NCBI RefSeq assembly: GCF_001613345.1
Contig: NZ_BDCE01000044.1
Location: 33,750 to 97,749 of the forward strand
Direction: 5' to 3'
DNA: 64,000 nucleotides
DNA from: Nocardia uniformis NBRC 13702
GTDB lineage: Bacteria; Actinomycetota; Actinomycetes; Mycobacteriales; Mycobacteriaceae
Shown here piece by piece: positions 16,771-25,301 of the stretch. The stretch's first letter is position 1. The number at the start of each line of letters is the position of its first letter. The position numbers were made by a program, and so were the translations under genes. The notes below the pieces were generated by a model. It ran no database searches and was not told where the DNA came from. It saw only the letters and a list, made by a program, of their open reading frames with translations.

Positions 16771-16783
16771 CGGAATGCTCTGC

Positions 16784-18316
16784 TCACACCGGAACATCGA
16801 CCCACCAGCGGTTACGCAGGTCAGCGCCATTGGTTCTGCTGGTGGCGTACAGGTAACAGAAGTTCCGGTCCGGATCGTCGAAGAAGATTTCGATGTACCC
16901 CGCGGTCAGATTCTTGACTGTTGTGAACGTTCCCCAGCGCGCGAAGCCGGTTCCCGACGACCGGGTCCACTTTTCCTGGCCTTCGACGGGATTGATCGCC
17001 GAGTGGGGCTCAATGGCTGAACGGTCGGCATTGCAGAACACATCCAGGGTGACCACCGGGTCGTAATCTCCGGCGCACAGAACATCCGCGCTCGCCACCG
17101 ATTTGGAGAACGAGATCTCTTTCCCCTCGGATCTCGGTCGGCACTGTCGGGTCTCCCGGAAGCCGAAGTAGTCCGGGGAGAACGGCAACAACTCCGGGAA
17201 CGCTTCGGCCACATACGCGTACTCGCCCCACTCGGTCGCCACCCGCGGCGCGGGCATCGTCTGTGGAACGTTGCTCCGCGCGTCGGTGTCGTTGTCGCGC
17301 AAAGCCATCGTGAGGACGGCCGCGACCGACAGCAGCACGGTCAGCAGCGTGGCACCGATCAGTCGCCGCCGTCGCGGTGCGGAGGGAGCGCTGGTGACGC
17401 TGGACAGCGCTGCCGGATCACTGTGCGCCGATGCTGGGACCGGCACGGGCGGCGCGCCTGACCCGCCCCGAGGGTCCGCCCCGCCCGCGGCGGCTCGCGC
17501 CGCTTCCGCCAGCGCGCGACAGTTCTGGTAGCGCAGGTTCGGATCCTTGGCCAGCGCCGTGGCGATGACTGTATCGAAACCCGCTGGTATCAGCGGATTC
17601 CGCTCCGATGGCCGGGGTGGTGGCTCGTGTAGGTGTGCGTAGATCACCGCGGCCGTACTCCCGCGCGGGAACGGCACCGAACCGGTGAGCATTTCGAACA
17701 GCGTGCAGCCCAGGGCGTATACGTCGACCCGGTGATCGAGCACGGCGGCGCTCAACTGCTCCGGCGCGGCATAGGCCAGGGTGGCCGTGACCTTGCCGTC
17801 GTCGCCGATGGTCGCCGAATCGTCGGCCGGCCGCGCGATGCCGAAGTCGGTGACCAGCACCCGATCCGGCGCATCGGGCTGCGCCGCGACGAGAATGTTC
17901 GCCGGTTTCACATCCCGGTGCAGCAGCCCCGCGCGATGGATCTCATCCAGTCCTCGGGCCGTCTCCGTGAGGATATGCAGCATTCGGGGCGGTGGTACTA
18001 CCAGCGGCCCGCCCCGGATCAACTCCGCGAGATCCGCGCCATCGACGTACTGCATGGAAATCCAGAGGTGCCCGTCCTGCTCCCCGCGGTCCCGGACCGC
18101 CACCAGATTCGGATGCTGCAGCCGCGCCGCGACCTCGGCCTCCCGCAGAAACCGCGCCTGGAACTCCTCGTCACCACGATGAACATCGGACAGCACCTTC
18201 AGTGCATCCATTCGGGGCAATCGAGGATGTCGCGCCAGAAATACGGCCCCCATCCCACCGCTGCCCAGCCGACGTTCGATGCGATACCCGGCGAAGGTCG
18301 TACCCTCCTCCAGCAT
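16784..18316 (-). CDS. Ser/Thr protein kinase, PknH-like
   Basis: A 510-residue receptor-type kinase. The kinase domain at about 8-275 has a complete set of motifs: G-S-G-G-M-G-A-V-F, Lys40, H133-R-D-V-K-P-A-N, D157-F-G and A-P-E-Q-L. A Pro/Ala/Ser linker leads to a membrane helix at about 319-338. An extracellular domain of about 150 residues with several Cys follows, homologous to that of the kinase at 14063-15544. As the first gene of a three-gene minus-strand operon it probably phosphorylates cytoplasmic targets in response to an envelope signal. The lipoprotein gene begins 14 bases after its stop. Confidence 0.93.
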   Translation of the reverse strand: MLEEGTTFAGYRIERRLGSGGMGAVFLARHPRLPRMDALKVLSDVHRGDEEFQARFLREAEVAARLQHPNLVAVRDRGEQDGHLWISMQYVDGADLAELIRGGPLVVPPPRMLHILTETARGLDEIHRAGLLHRDVKPANILVAAQPDAPDRVLVTDFGIARPADDSATIGDDGKVTATLAYAAPEQLSAAVLDHRVDVYALGCTLFEMLTGSVPFPRGSTAAVIYAHLHEPPPRPSERNPLIPAGFDTVIATALAKDPNLRYQNCRALAEAARAAAGGADPRGGSGAPPVPVPASAHSDPAALSSVTSAPSAPRRRRLIGATLLTVLLSVAAVLTMALRDNDTDARSNVPQTMPAPRVATEWGEYAYVAEAFPELLPFSPDYFGFRETRQCRPRSEGKEISFSKSVASADVLCAGDYDPVVTLDVFCNADRSAIEPHSAINPVEGQEKWTRSSGTGFARWGTFTTVKNLTAGYIEIFFDDPDRNFCYLYATSRTNGADLRNRWWVDVPV

Positions 18317-18528
18317 CAGCGGGGCCTCCCCTCCCTACGCAACAACAGCACAGCAACCATTCAGCAATGCGAAATGCGATGCTGGACATAAATTTACGTC
18401 GCGAACTATAGCAGTGGAGAACGGTCGATTCGCGGCGCTTGCTGCGAGCTTGCTACGGCTGGAAGCTGTTCTCTACAGCTTCGCCAGGACCGGATACGCC
18501 GCGACATGGTCGGGCACCGATCTCGCGC

Positions 18529-19668
18529 TCACCTGGAGGGCTGCGTGAGATGGTCGACGCTTTCGCCGTGGATGCGGCCGGTGGTCGCGGCGAGGGGCCG
18601 TCCACTGGCGCCCCAGTGCGCGGCAATGATTTCCGCCGCGACCGAGACCGCGGTTTCCTCGGGTGTGCGGGCACCGAGATCCAATCCGATCGGTGAGGAC
18701 AGGCGGGCGAGCTGTGCGTCGCTGAGGCCTCGCGCGCGCAGCTGTGCCAGGCGGTCGTCGTGGGTGCGACGCGAACCCATCGCACCGACGTATCCGGCGT
18801 CGGAACGCAGGGCGAGGTCCAGTAGGGGTAGGTCGAACTTGGGATCGTGAGTGAGGACGCATATTACGGTGCGGCCGTCTACTTGGTCGTTGCCGATGGC
18901 TTCGGCCAGGAAACGGTGCGGCCAGGAGACCACGACCTCGTCCGCGTCGGGGAACCGCTTGCGGGTGGTGAATACCGGGCGTGCGTCGCAGACTGTGACG
19001 CGATAGCCGAGAAACCTGCCGATCCGGGCGACCGCGGCGGCGAAATCGATTGCGCCGAAGACGAACATGCGCGGTGGGGGAGCGAACGACTGCACGAATA
19101 CGGCGATGTCGTCGCGTCGTCGTTCGCCACGGAAGCCGTAGTGCCGGATGCCCGTCGTGCCCTGGTCCAGCATGGCGACCACGTCTTCGATCACGGCCGC
19201 GTCCAGGTGGGGGTCGCCGAGGCTGCCGCTGACGCGATCCGGCCAGACGACCAACCGCCGGCCGAGTCGCGATCCGGCGGTCACCACGGTCGCCGTGGCG
19301 ACCGGCAGACCGTCCTCGATCGAACGGGCCACCGCGGCGAACTCCGGTGCCGACACCGCGTCCACCGGCTGCACCAGAATATCGATGATGCCGCCGCAGG
19401 TGAGCCCCACCGCGAACGCGTCGTCATCGGCGACGCCGAACCTGTGCACGCTGGACAACCCGGTGGCGATCGCTTCCCGCGCGAGTTCGTAGACCGCCCC
19501 TTCGACGCAGCCGCCGGAAACACTGCCGATCGCCTCACCATCGGACGACACCGCCATCGACGCGCCCGGTGGGCGGGGAGCCGAACGGAAGGTGCCGACG
19601 ACGGTGGCCACGGCGAACCGGTCGCCACCGCTGTACCAGGGGATAATGTGCTCGAGGATGTCGCGCAT
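18529..19668 (-). CDS. xdhC: XdhC-family molybdenum hydroxylase maturation factor
   Basis: A 379-residue XdhC/CoxI protein. The N-terminal XdhC_CoxI domain has S-V-S-G-G-C-V-E-G and L-T-C-G-G motifs. The C-terminal Rossmann domain has V-F-V-F-G-A-x-D-F-A, V-C-D-A-R-P-V-F, L-T-H-D-P-K-F-D and Y-V-G-A-M-G-S-R-R-T. XdhC binds molybdenum cofactor, supports its sulfuration and inserts it into xanthine-dehydrogenase-type enzymes. It is the distal gene of the long minus-strand operon, about 309 bases after the FAD-subunit gene. A REP-like palindrome lies in that spacer, so a separate promoter is possible. Confidence 0.93.
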   Translation of the reverse strand: MRDILEHIIPWYSGGDRFAVATVVGTFRSAPRPPGASMAVSSDGEAIGSVSGGCVEGAVYELAREAIATGLSSVHRFGVADDDAFAVGLTCGGIIDILVQPVDAVSAPEFAAVARSIEDGLPVATATVVTAGSRLGRRLVVWPDRVSGSLGDPHLDAAVIEDVVAMLDQGTTGIRHYGFRGERRRDDIAVFVQSFAPPPRMFVFGAIDFAAAVARIGRFLGYRVTVCDARPVFTTRKRFPDADEVVVSWPHRFLAEAIGNDQVDGRTVICVLTHDPKFDLPLLDLALRSDAGYVGAMGSRRTHDDRLAQLRARGLSDAQLARLSSPIGLDLGARTPEETAVSVAAEIIAAHWGASGRPLAATTGRIHGESVDHLTQPSR

Positions 19669-19837
19669 GGCCGGACCTACCGTCTGCCGCGGATGTCGGC
19701 GCGGCAGACTGCGATGAATGCTACTGGGAGCCTGCCGAATTCACGTTTCGCCGGTCCTTGCCCGTCATGCGGTCGGCACACTGATCGACTCCTGCGCGTG
19801 GTGCTGAAGGACCCGCACAGTGCATGGCGAACCACCC

Positions 19838-19925
19838 CGTCATCCGGGCGCGCTTGGCCGGGATCCACACCGTGTGGCACCCACTTCCGGGTGTGGATTC
19901 CGGCCAAAAGCACGCCGGAATGACG
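19838..19925. repeat. REP-like nested palindrome, copy 2
   Basis: Arms 19838-19870 and 19891-19925 are inverted copies with a 20-base centre. Each is closely related to the arms of copy 1 at 10292-10372, sharing GGCCGGAATCCAC and GCACGCCGGAATGACG blocks. It sits in the spacer between the FAD-subunit gene and xdhC. Confidence 0.8.
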
Positions 19926-19977
19926 GTGGGTGTTGCGATGACGATGGAGGGTTCGTGTAGAACACCTGACCGGGTGC

Positions 19978-20868
19978 TCAGTTGCTGTTGAAATTCCCAT
20001 GATCCGTTCGCCGATAGTCGTGCCAGGCCCAGATCAGCGTCCGTCGAGCCATGACGGATAGGGCGTGGCGGCGGTACTGCGCGGTGCCGCGCACGTCGTC
20101 GATGGGCGAGGCGGCCGCCGCGACCAGTTCGCCGAAGCGGGTGATTGTCGCGGGGTCGAGTTCGGCTCGCGATTCCCACCGATCGCTGGTGCGCAATTCG
20201 TTCTCGAGGAATTCCTCGGCCGTGCTCGCTGAGCGGGGAGTTGGTGCGGCAGAACCGAATCCGGTGCCGACCCGCCCGCGGTCGGGGTGCAGGGACAGCG
20301 CGAAGGCGGTCACCGCGATGACCATGGCATTGCGGGTGCCGATCTTGGAGAACTGCTGTGGTCCGGTGGCCGGGCGCATCCAGAACGCGGCGATCAGCTC
20401 ATCGGGCTCCAGAACATTGCGCTTGACTCCGGCGTAGAAGTCGGCGATCGGAATGCGCCGCGAGCCCCGTACCGAATGAGCCTCCACGACAGCATCATTG
20501 GCGAGCAATGGCGGATGCGTATCGCCGGCGGGTGAGGCCGCGCCCAGATTGCCGCCCACCGTGCCGCGATTGCGGATCTGCGGGGATCCGACCGTGCGGG
20601 CGGCCATCGCCAAACCGGGCAGCTGGCCGCCCAATTCGGCGATGAGCCTGCTGTAGGGCACCCCCGCACCGATACGTAGCGAGTCGTCCGTGGTCGCCCA
20701 GTCGGTCAGCTCGCCGATCCGGGTCAGATCCAGCAGGGTCTTCGGCCGTTTGAGATCGAAATTGAGTTCGACCATCACGTCGGTACCACCGGCGATAGGC
20801 AGGGCATCGGGGTGCTCGGCCTTTGCGGCGAGCGCGTCGGCCCAGGTGGCCGGTCGCAAGAATTCCAT
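19978..20868 (-). CDS. Molybdenum hydroxylase FAD-binding subunit
   Basis: A 296-residue medium subunit of the CoxM/CutM/PucC type. It shows A-G-G-T-D-V-M-V-E (FAD contact) near residue 26, A-x-V-x-Y-S-R-L-type turn, then T-V-G-S-P-Q-I-R-N-R-G-T-V-G-G-N-L-G with S-P-A-G-D, the second FAD signature. It shuttles electrons from the 2Fe-2S subunit to NAD+ or another acceptor in a heterotrimeric hydroxylase. The partner subunits are at 30639-33020 and 33077-33550, so the three genes are unusually scattered. It follows the CobW gene by 34 bases in the minus-strand operon. Confidence 0.93.
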   Translation of the reverse strand: MEFLRPATWADALAAKAEHPDALPIAGGTDVMVELNFDLKRPKTLLDLTRIGELTDWATTDDSLRIGAGVPYSRLIAELGGQLPGLAMAARTVGSPQIRNRGTVGGNLGAASPAGDTHPPLLANDAVVEAHSVRGSRRIPIADFYAGVKRNVLEPDELIAAFWMRPATGPQQFSKIGTRNAMVIAVTAFALSLHPDRGRVGTGFGSAAPTPRSASTAEEFLENELRTSDRWESRAELDPATITRFGELVAAAASPIDDVRGTAQYRRHALSVMARRTLIWAWHDYRRTDHGNFNSN

Positions 20869-20902
20869 ATCGGAAACTCCCAGGGGTTGACGAGGATTCG
20901 CG

Positions 20903-21883
20903 TTATCGAACGAGGCAGGATCGCAGGCCGCGGGTGAGTGCGGCCCGGTCGAGGTCGCGGCCGATGAAGACGACCTTGCCGGTGCGCTCCTCGTCCTGCC
21001 ACGGGGTCGAGGGCCGAATATCGAACAGACTGTGAATGCCCTGGAGGACGAAGCGGCGGGGGTCGTCGTCGACCGCGAACAACCCCTTCATCCGGTAGAC
21101 GTCCGCGCCGCGTTCGTCGAGGTGGGTGGTCAGCCAGGTCTCGAGCGCGCGGTGATCGAAGCGGCCCGGGATCTCGATCCCCACCGACGTGAGATTCGGA
21201 TCGTGCTGATGGTCGCTCTCGTCGAGCCAGTGCGGATCACCGGACATGGTGCGCGCCATATCGAATGCGCCGATTCCCAGCACGTCGGCGATATTCACGG
21301 CGGCGTATCGGGAGGTGATGATGTCGGCCGTCGCGTTGATGCCACGCACCGTCTTCTCCACCTCCCGCACGGTATTCGCGTCGACCAGATCGACCTTGTT
21401 GATCACGATGCGGTCGGCGAAGGCGATCTGGTCGACCACATGGGATCCGACGCCGTCGTGACCGTCCTCATCGAGATGGGCGCGAACATGTTTCGCGTCG
21501 ACCAGGGTGACAATGGCGTCGAGGGCGAAGTGCTTTTCAACCTCCTCGTCCACGAAGAAGGTCTGGGCGACCGGGTTGGGGTCGGCGAGCCCGCTGGTTT
21601 CGATGAGGATGCGGTCGAAGCGGTCGCTACGCTCCAGCAGGGAATGCAGGATTTCGATCAGATCGGTACGCGCGGCACAGCACAGGCAACAGCCATTGCT
21701 CATTTCGATAATCTTCTCGTCCGCGTTCAGGACGAGATCATTGTCGATGGGAATCTCGCCGAACTCGTTCTCGATAACGGCAATGCGGAACCCATGATTC
21801 GCGGTCAATATGTGATTGACCAGCGTGGTCTTGCCCGAGCCGAGAAATCCGGTCAGTACGGTCACCGGGATCTTGTCATTCAT
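20903..21883 (-). CDS. CobW/COG0523-family GTPase
   Basis: A 326-residue G3E-family GTPase. Walker A is G-F-L-G-S-G-K-T-T (12-20); N-G-C-C-L-C-C (63-69) is the metal-binding CxCC motif; E-T-S-G-L-A-D-P and I-N-K-V-D complete the GTPase signature. A CobW_C domain follows with the typical R-M-K-G and H-S-L-F-D-I-R-P. Family members are metallochaperones for Zn, Co, Fe or Mn. ATG 21883 has AGGAGG just upstream and overlaps the ubiD end by eight bases, so it is co-translated with the decarboxylase. Likely clients are the metal-dependent hydrolases or UbiD of this island (inference). Confidence 0.9.
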   Translation of the reverse strand: MNDKIPVTVLTGFLGSGKTTLVNHILTANHGFRIAVIENEFGEIPIDNDLVLNADEKIIEMSNGCCLCCAARTDLIEILHSLLERSDRFDRILIETSGLADPNPVAQTFFVDEEVEKHFALDAIVTLVDAKHVRAHLDEDGHDGVGSHVVDQIAFADRIVINKVDLVDANTVREVEKTVRGINATADIITSRYAAVNIADVLGIGAFDMARTMSGDPHWLDESDHQHDPNLTSVGIEIPGRFDHRALETWLTTHLDERGADVYRMKGLFAVDDDPRRFVLQGIHSLFDIRPSTPWQDEERTGKVVFIGRDLDRAALTRGLRSCLVR

Positions 21884-23279
21884 GTGTTCCTCCTGTTGAC
21901 GTGGTGGGGGTGAGGATCGTCCGGGCACGGGTCAGGGCATCCTCGGAGACCTCGATTCGTTTCCCCTCGAAGCCCGGTCCGCGGGTCGCGTCGAGCCCCA
22001 TGCGGGAGGTCGTCCCGTCATCGGTCGAGGACGGATCCAGGGGTGATCCGGGCAGCCCACCGATGGTCAGAATGTCGCGATGCGGTTGGAAATGGGTGGC
22101 CAGCGCCCACAGCACCGCCGAGTCGTCGCTGATATCGATATCGCTGTCGACCGCGATGACCGTCTTGACGTAGGGATCCCAGCCGAGCAACCCCAACATG
22201 ACCTGACGGGCCTGACCCGGCCGTCGTTGCCGCAGTGCCACATAGCAGTGGAAGTGGGTGCCCGACGTCGGATAGTGGACGGCGGTCACATCCGGGAAAC
22301 GCGTCTTGAGCTTCTCCGCCATTTCCGATTCCCGTGGAATGCGCGCGAGGTTGAGGTGCTCGGCCGTATTGCCGCCTTCGACGTCGAAGAGGATCGGCCG
22401 TTGCCGCCGCATTATCGCGGTGACCGTCATCAGATTATTGGTGGACCGGTTCGAGGAATAGCCGGAGAACTCCCCGAACGGCCCTTCCTCCGCGTATGCC
22501 GCGGCGTCGATCGTGCCCTCCAGGACGAAATCCGACCAAGCCGGAACGGCGAGCCCGTATTTCGGTGTGGTCACCACCTCTAGTGGTTCACCGAACAGCC
22601 CACCCGCAATCGCGCGTTCATCGACCTCATAGCCCACTCGGGCCGATGCGGCGAGCATGAACAGTGGATGGCCGCCGATCACCATGGCGACGGGCATCGG
22701 CCGCCCGAGCTCGGCGTACTGCCGCAGAATGCGCCACAGATCGCCACGGGAATGCAGACTTGTCGCTAACTCGTTGGGGGAGTGGATCATCGAGCGGTGG
22801 TAACTGAGATTGCCGACACCGGTTACCGGATCTTCGGCGACCATGACGCCGCTGGTGATGTAGGGCGCTCGGTCCGACGCGAAGTGCCGCAGCATCGGCA
22901 CGGTCGACAGGTCGACCTCGCCGTCGGTCGCTACCGATTCGAGAATCGGCCCGGACTCCACGTGCCGCAGGGGAAGCGGCTGTGCCGCTCGGGCGGCGAA
23001 TGCCTCATGTAGATGCTCCGGCTGGGTATCCAGCATTCGCGCGATCCGGCGGCGGGAGGCGAACATATTGCTGACAACCGGCGTGCTGATGCCATCGACC
23101 TTGCGGCACAACAGCATTTCGTCACGACCCCGGGCGGCGAGCTCGTAGATCAGCCCGGTCACGCCCTGATTCGCCGTGATGACATCGTCGACTGTCAGCA
23201 CATCCTCCGGATGCGTCGCGAGATAGTGCTCGAGGAAGGCGTGCGGGTCCTGCCGACGCGACAGGTCGGAGTACGTCAT
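21876..23279 (-). CDS. UbiD-family prenylated-FMN decarboxylase
   Basis: A 467-residue UbiD-type (de)carboxylase. Residues matching the Fdc1 catalytic triad are present: Arg162 in S-Y-H-R, and Glu265 and Glu270 in [11 protein letters not shown] with the same five-residue spacing. Such enzymes use prenylated FMN and Mn to decarboxylate unsaturated or (hetero)aromatic acids reversibly. The prFMN synthase is encoded immediately upstream with an ATGA overlap. Placement in an operon with nucleobase permeases and a molybdenum hydroxylase points to a heteroaromatic carboxylate as substrate; which one cannot be told from sequence. The length is within the family norm. Confidence 0.92.
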   Translation of the reverse strand: MTYSDLSRRQDPHAFLEHYLATHPEDVLTVDDVITANQGVTGLIYELAARGRDEMLLCRKVDGISTPVVSNMFASRRRIARMLDTQPEHLHEAFAARAAQPLPLRHVESGPILESVATDGEVDLSTVPMLRHFASDRAPYITSGVMVAEDPVTGVGNLSYHRSMIHSPNELATSLHSRGDLWRILRQYAELGRPMPVAMVIGGHPLFMLAASARVGYEVDERAIAGGLFGEPLEVVTTPKYGLAVPAWSDFVLEGTIDAAAYAEEGPFGEFSGYSSNRSTNNLMTVTAIMRRQRPILFDVEGGNTAEHLNLARIPRESEMAEKLKTRFPDVTAVHYPTSGTHFHCYVALRQRRPGQARQVMLGLLGWDPYVKTVIAVDSDIDISDDSAVLWALATHFQPHRDILTIGGLPGSPLDPSSTDDGTTSRMGLDATRGPGFEGKRIEVSEDALTRARTILTPTTSTGGTHE

Positions 23280-23908
23280 CGGACCGAACCCCCGACGAAA
23301 TCTTGTGCGGCCGTTGCTCCCAGCCAGCGTGGAAACAGGTCGTGCTGTATCCCGAACTGATCGAGTATTTTGCCGCTCAGGTGCGCGAGCAGATCCTCGA
23401 TGGTCGTCGGTCCGTGATAGAACGCGGGCACGGGCGGCAGGACGATCGCACCGGCCTCGGTCACCGCTGTCATATTCTTCAGATGTACGAGGCTCAACGG
23501 TGTTTCCCTGGTGACCAGCACCAGGCGGCGACGTTCCTTGAGGCAGACATCGGCCGCACGGGTGAGTAGATCATCGGAATAGCCGTGCGCGATACCGGCC
23601 AGGGTCTTCATCGAACAGGGCACCACGACCATGCCCAGGGTGAGGAACGATCCGGATGCGATGGTCGCCGCGATATCGCCACGCTGGTGATAGACGTCCG
23701 CGAGACCGGCGAAATCGTCGGGGCGCAGCCCGGTTTCCAATTCGATCGTGCGATGCGCGGCCTTGGAAATCACCAGATGTGTTGCCACCGTGTTGAGCTG
23801 GCGTAGAGCGGTGAGGAGGTGGATGGCGAGATGTGGGGCGCTGGCACCGGTGATACCGATGATCAAACGTGGCTTTTCGGTTGCGCCGCTGAGGTATTCG
23901 ATAGGCAT
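23276..23908 (-). CDS. ubiX: Flavin prenyltransferase (prFMN synthase)
   Basis: A 210-residue UbiX/Pad1 homologue. It shows G-I-T-G-A-S (FMN phosphate loop), P-C-S-M-K-T-L-A-G-I-A-x-G-Y, R-A-A-D-V-x-L-K-E-R-R and L-V-x-R-E-T-P-L, all standard in the family. It attaches a dimethylallyl group to FMN to make the cofactor used by UbiD. ATG 23908 was chosen because homology starts right there; the longer frame runs into the permease gene. It overlaps ubiD by ATGA and starts 25 bases after the upstream permease. Confidence 0.94.
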   Translation of the reverse strand: MPIEYLSGATEKPRLIIGITGASAPHLAIHLLTALRQLNTVATHLVISKAAHRTIELETGLRPDDFAGLADVYHQRGDIAATIASGSFLTLGMVVVPCSMKTLAGIAHGYSDDLLTRAADVCLKERRRLVLVTRETPLSLVHLKNMTAVTEAGAIVLPPVPAFYHGPTTIEDLLAHLSGKILDQFGIQHDLFPRWLGATAAQDFVGGSVR

Positions 23909-23933
23909 GGTGGTCTTTCTCGGGAGCGGAGTC

Positions 23934-25295
23934 CTAGACGGTCGGCGTCGGTTCGCCGGCGCGGGCGCGGCGGAACCTGCTGTGGAAGACGACATTGAGT
24001 GCGATCGCGAGCACCGTGCCGGTAGCGACACCGCTTTTGAAGAACATCTCGGCGTAGGTGGGCAGCTGGCGGTAGAAGCTCGGCGCGTAAGCCGGGACCA
24101 GCCCGACACTCAGCGACAGCATGACGATCATGAGATTGCTGGAACGGTTGAAGTCGACCTGGGACAGGATTTGAATGCCGGAAACGGTCAAAGCCCCGAA
24201 GGTGACGATCGCGGCCGCCCCGATCACCGGTGCGGGCAGGGCGGCGGCCACCCGCCCGACCGGTTGGATAATGCCCAGTACCAACAGGATTACGCCGACA
24301 ATCGCGACCGGATAGCGACTGCGGACCTTCGTCAAAGCGATCAGCCCGATGTTCTGGCCGAAGGTGGTGTAGACGAAACCGTTGAACACACCGCTGATCG
24401 CGGTCATGAGACCGTCGACGCGGAGCAGTCGGGCAATTTCGTCGGGGCCCACCGGTTTACCGACCACCTGGCCGACGGCCAGGCCCTGTCCCGCACCCTC
24501 GACCATGAGTACGAAAACAATAATGAGGAACAGCAGGATCGACGGTAGATGGAATTGCAGGGGGCCGAAATGCATCGGCCCCATAATGCCCACAATGGGT
24601 CCCTCGCCGACGCCTGCGAGGCTCCCGATCCCCACTGACCATCCGGTGATCGAGCCGATCACCAGCGCCAACAGGATGGATAGCTGACCGAGCGGACCCT
24701 TGAACACCCGCCGGAACACCACCATCAACGCCATGGTGAACGCGGCCAGCGCGATATGGCCGAGCTGACCGTAGTCGGGATCGTTCGGATCGGACCCGGC
24801 GACGAGTCGCAGACCCACCGGGATGAGGGTGAGCCCGATCAGCGCGATAACAGTGCCGGTCACCACCGAGGGAAACAGCCTCAGCAGCATGCTGAAGTAC
24901 GGTGCGGCCAGTATCCAGATCACACCCGCGACGAGTAGCGAACCGTACACCGTTGCGAGCCCCTGGCTCTGGCCGACCAGCACCATCGGCACGATTCCGC
25001 TGGAGGCGGCACCGACCACCAGCGGCATGCGAATCCCGAACTTCCACAACCCCAATGCCTGCAGCAGGGTGCCGATTCCGGCGAGAATGAGATCGATACT
25101 GACCAGATCGGCGATCTGCGAGTCGGACAGCCCGATTGCCGTGCCGACGATAATCGGGACCACCACGACCCCCGCGTACATCACCAGCGCGTGCTGCATA
25201 CCGAGCAGCAGCAGGTGCGTGAACGGCGGACGTTCATCGACGGCGGCGGTACCGGTGGTATCCGACCCGAGGTCCCGGGATTGCTTGTCCGACAT
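23934..25295 (-). CDS. NCS2 nucleobase permease, distal copy
   Basis: A 453-residue NCS2 (nucleobase-ascorbate) transporter with about 14 hydrophobic segments. It contains the family's G-M-Q-H-x-L-V-M-Y-A-G near the start, V-E-G-A-G-Q-G-L-A-V-G in the middle, and the signature F-G-Q-N-I-G-L-I-A-L-T-K. Characterised members take up uracil, xanthine, urate or related oxopurines by proton symport. The second NCS2 gene is six bases upstream. Two adjacent NCS2 permeases recall PucJ/PucK for urate in Bacillus. Confidence 0.93.
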   Translation of the reverse strand: MSDKQSRDLGSDTTGTAAVDERPPFTHLLLLGMQHALVMYAGVVVVPIIVGTAIGLSDSQIADLVSIDLILAGIGTLLQALGLWKFGIRMPLVVGAASSGIVPMVLVGQSQGLATVYGSLLVAGVIWILAAPYFSMLLRLFPSVVTGTVIALIGLTLIPVGLRLVAGSDPNDPDYGQLGHIALAAFTMALMVVFRRVFKGPLGQLSILLALVIGSITGWSVGIGSLAGVGEGPIVGIMGPMHFGPLQFHLPSILLFLIIVFVLMVEGAGQGLAVGQVVGKPVGPDEIARLLRVDGLMTAISGVFNGFVYTTFGQNIGLIALTKVRSRYPVAIVGVILLVLGIIQPVGRVAAALPAPVIGAAAIVTFGALTVSGIQILSQVDFNRSSNLMIVMLSLSVGLVPAYAPSFYRQLPTYAEMFFKSGVATGTVLAIALNVVFHSRFRRARAGEPTPTV

Positions 25296-25301
25296 GATTC
25301 C

